DNA from: Candidatus Krumholzibacteriia bacterium
Lineage (GTDB): Bacteria; Krumholzibacteriota; Krumholzibacteriia; Krumholzibacteriales; Krumholzibacteriaceae
Direction: 5' to 3'
DNA: 8,649 nucleotides
Assembly: GCA_028696635.1 (NCBI GenBank)
Contig: JAQVGR010000047.1
Coordinates: forward strand, 1 to 8,649
Of the stretch, positions 1 to 5,024 are shown one piece after another. The translations under genes were made by a program, and so were the position numbers. The notes under the pieces are model-generated. The model saw nothing but the letters and a program-made list of their open reading frames with translations, searched no databases and was not told the origin of the DNA. Position 1 is the first letter of the stretch; every line of letters begins with the position of its first letter.

Positions 1-7
1 GGGGAGC

Positions 8-1474
8 ATGAATTACGCGGGCAAGGCCCTGACCATCGCGGGCTCCGACTCGGGGGGAGGTGCCGGCATACAGGCCGACCTGAAGACGTTTCAGGCGTTC
101 GATCTGTTCGGTATGTCGGTGCTGACGTCCGTCACCGCGCAGAACACGCGGGGGGTATACGCGGTCCACGACATCCCCCCGGAGATCGTCGGGGCGCAGA
201 TCGACGCCGTCATCGAGGATATCGGCGTCGACGGCGTCAAGACGGGCATGCTCTCCAACAGCGGGATCATCAGGATCGTCGCCGACAGGATCATGCGATA
301 CGGGATATCGAATCTGGTGGTCGATCCGGTCATGGTCGCGAAGGGCGGGGCCCGTCTGATGCGGACGGATGCGGAAGAAGCGCTGGCGCTGGACCTGCTG
401 CCTCTGGCGTATCTCGTCACTCCCAACGTTCCGGAGGCGGAAGCGATCAGCGGCGTGAAGATCAAAGATGCGGAGGATGCCGAACGGGCGGCGAAAATAA
501 TCCGGGGGAAGGGTCCCCGGCATGTGCTTCTCAAAGGCGGCCATCTCGAGGCGGAGGAGGCCGTCGATATCCTGTTCGACGGACAAACGTGCCGCTGTTT
601 CAGGTCGCCGAGGATAGATTCGACGCGAACGCACGGGACCGGCTGCACCCTGTCGGCCGCCATCACCGCCTGTCTGTCGAGGGGGATGGGGATTCACAGC
701 GCCGTCGAGACGGCGAAAGAGTACATCACCAGGGCGATACGCGAAGCCCCGGACGATATCGGCAAGGGAAACGGCCCGCTCTATCATAAAATCGATCCGA
801 TCGTTCCCTCCGCATTCGATGAGGCGGCGGAGGATTTCGACGCGTGGTTCGACCGGAACGAGAACGTCTTCGAGTCGGAGCTGCTCGCGCTGAAGCATTT
901 TCTCAAGGATCCCCGCAACGCGGTCAGTGTCGGGGTGGGGAGCGGCTTGTTCGCGGCGAGGCTGGGGATCGGGTACGGAGCCGAACCCGCCGGGGGCATG
1001 GCCGAGCTGGCGAGGAAGCGGGGGATCGAGGTCGAGATCGCCGCCGCCGAGGATCTTCCCTACGCCGACGGGCGGTTTGACGCGGTGCTGCTGGGGACCG
1101 TCCTGAGCTATGTGAAGGATCGGCAGCGGGCGGTCCGGGAGGCGTTCCGGATCCTCAAGCCGGGAGGAAGCGTCGTGGTTTCTTTCCTGGCGAGAGAGGG
1201 GTCCTATGCCATGCTGTACGATCTCGCCGCGATTCGCGGCCGGCATGATCGCGAGACGGCGCCGGAATATCCGTATCCGATACAGTTCATCCGGGGGGCC
1301 CGCTGGATTTCCACGGCGGAGGTGGACGCACTCCTGAAGAACGCCGGGTTCACGGACCTGGAGTATGCGCAGACATTGACCATGCATCCCCGGTACAGCA
1401 ACGACCGGGTGGAAGAGCCCGCGGCAGGATACGAAAAGGGCGACTACATCGTCGTCAGGGGGAGAAAGCCGTGA
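8..1474 (+). CDS. thiD: ThiD (HMP/HMP-P kinase) fused to a SAM-dependent methyltransferase
   Basis: A 488-residue cytoplasmic fusion. Residues 1-263 are a full-length ThiD, which phosphorylates hydroxymethylpyrimidine (HMP) twice to HMP-PP for thiamine synthesis. Seen: the N-terminal ALTIAGSDSGGGAGIQADLK block, DPVMVAKGG (106-114), TPN (138-140) and the anion-hole motif GTGC with Cys213. Residues about 270-488 are a class I methyltransferase: glycine loop VGVGSGLF (308-315), acidic Glu326 after strand 2, DGRFDAVLLG (354-363) and LKPGGSVVVSF (383-393). The usual Asp/Glu that opens motif I is Ser307. The ATG at 8 fits the conserved ThiD N-terminus, with GGGGAG just upstream, although the spacing is short and the window edge hides the promoter. 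The gene overlaps tenA by four bases (GTGA). ThiD fusions to ThiE, ThiN or TenA are known; I do not recognise one to a methyltransferase, and its substrate cannot be read from sequence. The kinase call is firm, and the methyltransferase fold is firm but not its role. Confidence 0.93.
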   Translation: MNYAGKALTIAGSDSGGGAGIQADLKTFQAFDLFGMSVLTSVTAQNTRGVYAVHDIPPEIVGAQIDAVIEDIGVDGVKTGMLSNSGIIRIVADRIMRYGISNLVVDPVMVAKGGARLMRTDAEEALALDLLPLAYLVTPNVPEAEAISGVKIKDAEDAERAAKIIRGKGPRHVLLKGGHLEAEEAVDILFDGQTCRCFRSPRIDSTRTHGTGCTLSAAITACLSRGMGIHSAVETAKEYITRAIREAPDDIGKGNGPLYHKIDPIVPSAFDEAAEDFDAWFDRNENVFESELLALKHFLKDPRNAVSVGVGSGLFAARLGIGYGAEPAGGMAELARKRGIEVEIAAAEDLPYADGRFDAVLLGTVLSYVKDRQRAVREAFRILKPGGSVVVSFLAREGSYAMLYDLAAIRGRHDRETAPEYPYPIQFIRGARWISTAEVDALLKNAGFTDLEYAQTLTMHPRYSNDRVEEPAAGYEKGDYIVVRGRKP

Positions 1475-2130
1475 GCGTGTCCGACAGGCTCAGGGCGGAC
1501 GCCGGGCCGATCTGGGAGAAAATAATCGAACATCCCTTCGTCGTGGAGCTGTACCGGGGGGATCTGCCGCTCTACAAGTTCAGATTCTACATCCTGCAGG
1601 ATTATAATTACCTGATCGCCGCCATGAAGAACTTCGGCATCATCGCGTCCAGGGCCCCCTCGGTAGAGGCGCTGCGGGAGATCGTCGAGATTCTCGACCT
1701 CGAGGCGAGGAGCGAGTTCGACGGGTACACGGCGCTTCTGAAGGAGCTGGGGTATTCCCTGACAGACGCCGCCGGGATCGAGCCTGTCGAGATCGGCGTG
1801 TCGTACAGCGGGTTTCTTCTCTCGACAAGCTCTCTCGGGACATACGCCGAATCGCTCGCCGCGGTTCTCCCCTGTTTCTGGTCCTACGCGGAGATCGCCG
1901 ACCGCCATCGGGAGATGCTCGGCGGCAACGCGAACCGGCTGTACAGGGAGTGGGGGAGTGCGTACCTGAGCGATCCGTATCTGCGTCTGGTCGATAAGCT
2001 GAAAAAGCTGCTCGACGAGGCGGGAGAGAAAGCTCCGTACGAACGGCTCAACGAAGCGTTCATCACGGCGAGCAGGTACGAGTATATGTTCTGGGATGCG
2101 GTCTACCAGCGGCGGGAATGGCCTGTCTGA
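1471..2130 (+). CDS. tenA: TenA family aminopyrimidine aminohydrolase / thiaminase II
   Basis: A 219-residue all-helical cytoplasmic enzyme of normal TenA length. The family hydrolyses aminomethyl-HMP derived from degraded thiamine to HMP, and can cleave thiamine itself. The active-site positions known from Bacillus TenA are all recognisable: Asp44 and Tyr47 in LQDYNYL, the nucleophile Cys135 and Tyr139 in LPCFWSY, a Tyr near 165 in YREWGSAY, and Glu204 in SRYEYMFW. This is therefore the cysteine-containing TenA class. The start is GTG at 1471, chosen because AGGGGGAG at 1457-1464 sits six bases upstream and because it gives the four-base stop/start overlap with thiD, a sign of translational coupling. 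The product, HMP, is the substrate of the ThiD domain encoded upstream, so the pair forms a salvage route. Whether it prefers the amino- or formylamino-pyrimidine is not decidable here. Confidence 0.93.
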   Translation: MSVSDRLRADAGPIWEKIIEHPFVVELYRGDLPLYKFRFYILQDYNYLIAAMKNFGIIASRAPSVEALREIVEILDLEARSEFDGYTALLKELGYSLTDAAGIEPVEIGVSYSGFLLSTSSLGTYAESLAAVLPCFWSYAEIADRHREMLGGNANRLYREWGSAYLSDPYLRLVDKLKKLLDEAGEKAPYERLNEAFITASRYEYMFWDAVYQRREWPV

Positions 2131-2185
2131 TAGGAAAGTGCGCGCACGGCCCGGCCGCCGCGAGGCGACCTGTTCGTCGTCGATC

Positions 2186-2209
2186 GGAGAGATCGTCTGC
2201 CTTCTCTCC
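2186..2209 (+). terminator. weak stem-loop between tenA and fur
   Basis: GGAGAGA (2186-2192) can pair with TCTCTCC (2203-2209) around a ten-base loop, 56 bases after the tenA stop. No T-run follows, so this is not a canonical intrinsic terminator. It could mark the 3' end of the thiD-tenA transcript or be chance pairing. The rest of 2131-2259 shows no gene or other clear signal. Confidence 0.2.
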
Positions 2210-2259
2210 TGACGCGCTCGACCATCCCCGCCGAAGCGTACCTGCGGCGCCGAATGGCC

Positions 2260-2287
2260 TTGACAGCGGACCGGTTTACGGTATACT
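2260..2287 (+). promoter_or_regulatory. sigma70-type promoter for fur-feoA-feoB
   Basis: A perfect -35 TTGACA (2260-2265) is followed after 16 bases by TATACT (2282-2287), one mismatch from the -10 consensus. The predicted start of transcription is near 2294. That lies at or just before the first usable fur ATG codons (2290, 2296), so the element excludes the earlier in-frame ATG at 2254 as the start on this transcript. No clear Fur box is visible over it. Confidence 0.6.
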
Positions 2288-2289
2288 TA

Positions 2290-2760
2290 ATGAAGATGAA
2301 TGTCAATTTCAACAATAAGCGTGTGCTCGACGACCTGAGCAACTGTCTGGCAGGTAAGGGATTGCGTTTTTCGAGGAAGCGGATGGAGGTCATAGAACAC
2401 TTCATCGGCTCAACGCGTCATTATACGGTCGAGCAACTATACGACGAGATCAGGAAGACGAATCCCGGGATAGGCTACTCGACGGTATACCGCGCCCTGA
2501 AGCTGCTTGCCGAATGCGGCATGGCGAAGGTCCATCACTTCAATGAGAACGAGACGCGGTACGAGCCGGCGGGGAAAAACCGGGATCATGACCACCTGGT
2601 CTGCGAAGAGTGCGGCAGGATCATCGAATTCACCTCCGAGGGGATCGAGCACCTGCAGAGGCGGATCGCCCTCGAGAATGATTTCTCCGCGAGGCGCCAT
2701 GAATTCCAGATCTACGGGCTCTGTTCGAAATGTCGCGGGAAAGAGGGACGGACATCATGA
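2290..2760 (+). CDS. Fur-family metal-responsive transcriptional regulator
   Basis: A Fur-superfamily repressor of 156 residues from ATG 2290. The N-terminal winged helix carries the recognition segment GYSTVYRALKLLAECG (62-77). The C-terminal dimerisation/metal domain shows the HDHLVCEECG motif (100-109), Glu113, His137 and a second CxxC (Cys145, Cys148). The two CxxC pairs are the usual structural zinc site, and the His/Glu residues fit the Fur regulatory site. It is followed by feoA with a four-base overlap, so it probably senses Fe(II) and controls its own feo operon, though PerR, Zur or Mur-type sensing cannot be excluded from sequence alone. The start is uncertain: 2254 lies inside the promoter, 2290 and 2296 lack a ribosome binding site and may be leaderless, and a TTG at 2362 has AAGGGA before it but would remove the first helix. 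Confidence 0.9.
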   Translation: MKMNVNFNNKRVLDDLSNCLAGKGLRFSRKRMEVIEHFIGSTRHYTVEQLYDEIRKTNPGIGYSTVYRALKLLAECGMAKVHHFNENETRYEPAGKNRDHDHLVCEECGRIIEFTSEGIEHLQRRIALENDFSARRHEFQIYGLCSKCRGKEGRTS

Positions 2761-2990
2761 GGATGACAGACCTGGCGGCAATGCACGCCGGCGAGTCGGG
2801 AACGGTGACGCGGCTGGACGGCGGGACGGGGGCCTCGAAGAGACTTGAGGATATGGGCATCAGGCCCGGTGTGCGGGTGACCAAGATCAGCGGCCAGATC
2901 ATGCACGGTCCGGTCATTGTCGGGGTCGGCAGCGCCCGTCTGGCGATCGGCCACGGGATGGCGCGGCGGGTCGTCGTCGCCGCGGACTGA
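2757..2990 (+). CDS. feoA: FeoA ferrous iron transport accessory protein
   Basis: A 77-residue protein with an SH3-like FeoA fold, the small cytoplasmic partner of the FeoB Fe(II) importer. Family marks seen: the opening TDLAAMHAGESGTVTRLDGG, the central KRLEDMGIRPGVRV (the near-universal RL-x-x-MGI-x-PG block) and the closing strand VGVGSARLAIGHGMARRVVV. The start at 2757 overlaps the fur stop as ATGA, with GAGGGACGG as ribosome binding site a few bases upstream. An in-frame ATG at 2730 would extend nine residues into fur and is less likely, and an ATG at 2763 is also possible. It lies eleven bases before feoB, in the standard feoA-feoB order. Confidence 0.92.
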   Translation: MRMTDLAAMHAGESGTVTRLDGGTGASKRLEDMGIRPGVRVTKISGQIMHGPVIVGVGSARLAIGHGMARRVVVAAD

Positions 2991-3001
2991 ATAGAATCGA
3001 T

Positions 3002-4756
3002 ATGGCTCAGAACGGAAAAAGCGGCGGGCCGCCGATACAGAAGATCCTGCTCATAGGAAACCCCAACGTCGGCAAGAGCGTCATCTTCTCGCGGCTGACC
3101 GGCGTCAACGTCATCGCCTCGAACTATCCCGGCACGACTATCGATTTCAGCAGAGGCTACACCGGGCACGGGGAAAACCGCATCGAGGTCATCGACGTGC
3201 CGGGCACGTACAGCCTGGAGCCGGTCTCGCCGGCCGAGAAGGTCGTTGTCGAGCTGTTGAACAGGGCCGTCGAAGAGCGGGGAAGCATCGTCATAAACGT
3301 CATAGACGCGACGAACCTCGAGCGCAATCTCAACCTGACCCTCCGGCTGATCAAGAAAGACGTGCCGATGATCATCGTCCTGAATCTGTGGGACGAAGCG
3401 AAGCACACCGGCATAACGATCGATGCGGAGAAACTCGAGGAAATTCTCGGCGCGCCCGTCATCCCTACGGTGGCCGTCACCGGAGAAGGCATCAAGCAAC
3501 TGGTCGACAGGCTGCAGGAAGCGAAAAGGGGAACATATCGATTCGCGGGCGAAGAACCCTGGCAGGAGATCGGGAAAATACTTGATCAGACGCAGACATT
3601 GACCCATCGGCACCACACATTCATGGAACGGGTCGGCGATCTGACGATCCATCCGTGGACCGGGATCCCGCTCGCGATCCTGATCATGTATGCGGTTTTC
3701 CAGGTCATACGGCTGATCGGAGAGGGCCTGATCGGGTACCTGTTCGAGCCGATCTTCGAAATCCTCTGGCGGCCGGCGATGATGGCGCTGTCGCGCCTTC
3801 TCGGATCCGCAGGGACATTGCACGACATCCTGATCGGGCAGCTCATCGACGGCAGGATCGATTTCGGCCAGTCGTTCGGCATTCTGACCACGGGCCTGTT
3901 CGTTCCGTTCGCCGCGGTTCTTCCCTATATCATCGCGTTCTACTTCGTGCTGAGTTTTCTCGAGGACTCGGGCTATCTGCCGAGACTCGCCGTTCTGGTG
4001 GACAAGTTCCTCCACGTGATCGGGCTGCACGGCATGGCGATCATCCCGATGTTTCTCGCCTGCGGGTGTAACGTTCCCGGCGTTCTGGCGACGAGGATAC
4101 TCGAGACGCGGCGCGAACGGTTCCTCGCGGCGACCCTGATGTCGATATCGATACCCTGCATGGCTCAGACCGCGATGATCTTCGGCCTGCTCGGTCCCTA
4201 CGGTTCCCGCGGGCTGTTCCCCGTCTTCATAACCCTGTTCATCGTGTGGGTAGCCGCCGGCGTGCTCATGAGGAACCTCGTGAGGGGGGAAAGTCCCGAG
4301 ATCTTCACCGAGATTCCGGCATATCGGTTCCCTCATATGAGGGTGATGCTGAAGAAGGTCTGGATGCGGGTCAGATGGTTCCTCAAGGAGGCGGTGCCGT
4401 TCGTCCTCGCCGGCGTATTCATCGTGAACCTTCTCTACACGGCCGGAGTCATCCCGTTCCTCGGGCGGCTTGCCGCGCCGGTCGTCACCCGCCTGCTCGG
4501 CCTTCCCCTCGACGCGGTCGGGGCCCTCATCATCGGGTTTCTCAGGAAGGATCTGGCCGTCGGGATGCTGGCGCCCCTCGATCTGTCGATGAAGCAGCTG
4601 ATCATTGCGAGCGTGGTCCTCACCATGTATTTCCCCTGCGTCGCCACCTTCGCCGTGCTGCTCAAGGAACTGGGGGTCAGGGACATGATAAAGGCGGCGA
4701 TCATCATGATCGCTTCGGCGTTTCTCGTCGGAGCGCTGCTCAATCTGATCCTGTAG
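3002..4756 (+). CDS. feoB: FeoB ferrous iron transporter (short form)
   Basis: A 584-residue inner-membrane Fe(II) transporter with an N-terminal G-domain. GTPase motifs: G1 GNPNVGKS (19-26), the NYPGTT block (41-46), G3 DVPG (65-68), G4 NLWD (128-131) and a G5-like VTGEG (159-163). The membrane part starts near 221 and contains both Gate-type repeats: ACGCNVPGVLATRI (353-366) with SIPCMAQ (383-389), and FLRKDLAVGML (513-523) with FPCVATFAVLLKE (544-556). Cys386 and Cys546 occupy the conserved gate positions. It is clearly shorter than the roughly 770 residues of E. coli FeoB and ends soon after the last membrane helix. The stop is clean and all core motifs are present, so it looks like a compact subtype, not a truncation. 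The G1 wording NVGKS differs from the classical NCGKT. The ribosome binding site is weak, so translation may be coupled to feoA. Confidence 0.95.
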   Translation: MAQNGKSGGPPIQKILLIGNPNVGKSVIFSRLTGVNVIASNYPGTTIDFSRGYTGHGENRIEVIDVPGTYSLEPVSPAEKVVVELLNRAVEERGSIVINVIDATNLERNLNLTLRLIKKDVPMIIVLNLWDEAKHTGITIDAEKLEEILGAPVIPTVAVTGEGIKQLVDRLQEAKRGTYRFAGEEPWQEIGKILDQTQTLTHRHHTFMERVGDLTIHPWTGIPLAILIMYAVFQVIRLIGEGLIGYLFEPIFEILWRPAMMALSRLLGSAGTLHDILIGQLIDGRIDFGQSFGILTTGLFVPFAAVLPYIIAFYFVLSFLEDSGYLPRLAVLVDKFLHVIGLHGMAIIPMFLACGCNVPGVLATRILETRRERFLAATLMSISIPCMAQTAMIFGLLGPYGSRGLFPVFITLFIVWVAAGVLMRNLVRGESPEIFTEIPAYRFPHMRVMLKKVWMRVRWFLKEAVPFVLAGVFIVNLLYTAGVIPFLGRLAAPVVTRLLGLPLDAVGALIIGFLRKDLAVGMLAPLDLSMKQLIIASVVLTMYFPCVATFAVLLKELGVRDMIKAAIIMIASAFLVGALLNLIL

Positions 4757-4864
4757 GAATAATTTCCGGCAATCGCCCTTCTCGTTGCATAGTCGATCCC
4801 TACGAGCGTCCGGCATCGCAGCAGTCACGGGAGATCGCGGCATGTCCTGATACAGGTGGCCAGT

Positions 4865-4881
4865 CTGCCCGCCTCGGGCGG
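4865..4881 (+). terminator. GC-rich stem-loop downstream of feoB
   Basis: CTGCCCG (4865-4871) pairs with CGGGCGG (4875-4881) around a three-base loop, seven pairs including one wobble. It sits about 110 bases after the feoB stop and just before the next promoter, but no T-run follows. A transcript-end or 3' stabilising role is possible and unproven. Confidence 0.25.
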
Positions 4882-4894
4882 ATGGAGGGGAAAA

Positions 4895-4910
4895 GTAAAC
4901 TTGAGTTTAC
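4895..4910. repeat. perfect 16-base palindrome, candidate operator
   Basis: GTAAACT, two-base centre TG, AGTTTAC: two exact inverted 7-base arms. It overlaps the -35 hexamer of the candidate promoter, which is the placement expected of a repressor or activator site. No regulator is identified. Confidence 0.5.
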
Positions 4911-4930
4911 ACTCCGTTGTATGATACAAT
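4901..4930 (+). promoter_or_regulatory. candidate sigma70 promoter of the propeller-protein gene
   Basis: TTGAGT (4901-4906) and TACAAT (4925-4930) are separated by 18 bases, giving a predicted start near 4937 and a leader of about 88 bases before the ATG at 5025. It stands in an AT-richer pocket of a GC-rich region. The -35 box lies within one palindrome and the -10 box overlaps the second. Confidence 0.45.
4917..4929. repeat. perfect 13-base palindrome over the -10 region
   Basis: TTGTAT, one central G, ATACAA: exact 6-base inverted arms covering the first five bases of the -10 box. Its centre is about 20.5 bases from that of the palindrome at 4895-4910, close to two helical turns, so proteins bound at both would face the same side of the DNA. 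Confidence 0.45.
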
Positions 4931-5014
4931 AGCTGCACTCGTTAAAGCGATTCTGGAATCAACGGGGATTCGTCCGTGCCTATTCAAGATCATAGATAAC
5001 GTGCATGTTTAAAC

Positions 5015-5021
5015 GGAGGGG
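5015..5021 (+). promoter_or_regulatory. ribosome binding site fixing the start at 5025
   Basis: GGAGGGG lies three bases before the ATG at 5025, preceded directly by the 8-base palindrome GTTTAAAC (5007-5014). It supports the choice of this ATG, which opens a typical signal peptide. Confidence 0.7.
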
Positions 5022-5024
5022 ATC

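Noticed and set aside
1..7. A TPP riboswitch before thiD
   Set aside because: Only seven bases precede the start codon, so nothing can be judged.
2630..4843. A 737-codon antisense open frame opposite feoA-feoB
   Set aside because: It mirrors feoB in a GC-rich codon context, is dominated by Asp, Arg, Glu, His and Pro, and has no recognisable domain or ribosome binding site. The sense strand encodes clear FeoA and FeoB.
4901..4930. A MerR-type promoter, because the spacer is long and GAGT-N4-ACTC lies near the -35 box
   Set aside because: The spacer is 18 bases, not 19-20, the dyad extends only four bases per arm, and no MerR gene is in view.
4246..4932. A 228-codon frame covering the end of feoB and the intergenic region
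   Set aside because: Arg/Gly/His-rich out-of-frame product of feoB with no family resemblance. Its extension beyond feoB covers the promoter and palindromes.
4949..4971. Alternating GATTC, GAATC, GATTC in the leader of the propeller gene, resembling mutually exclusive hairpins
   Set aside because: Stems are only five pairs, and one would have a two-base loop. Too weak to claim a riboswitch or attenuator.
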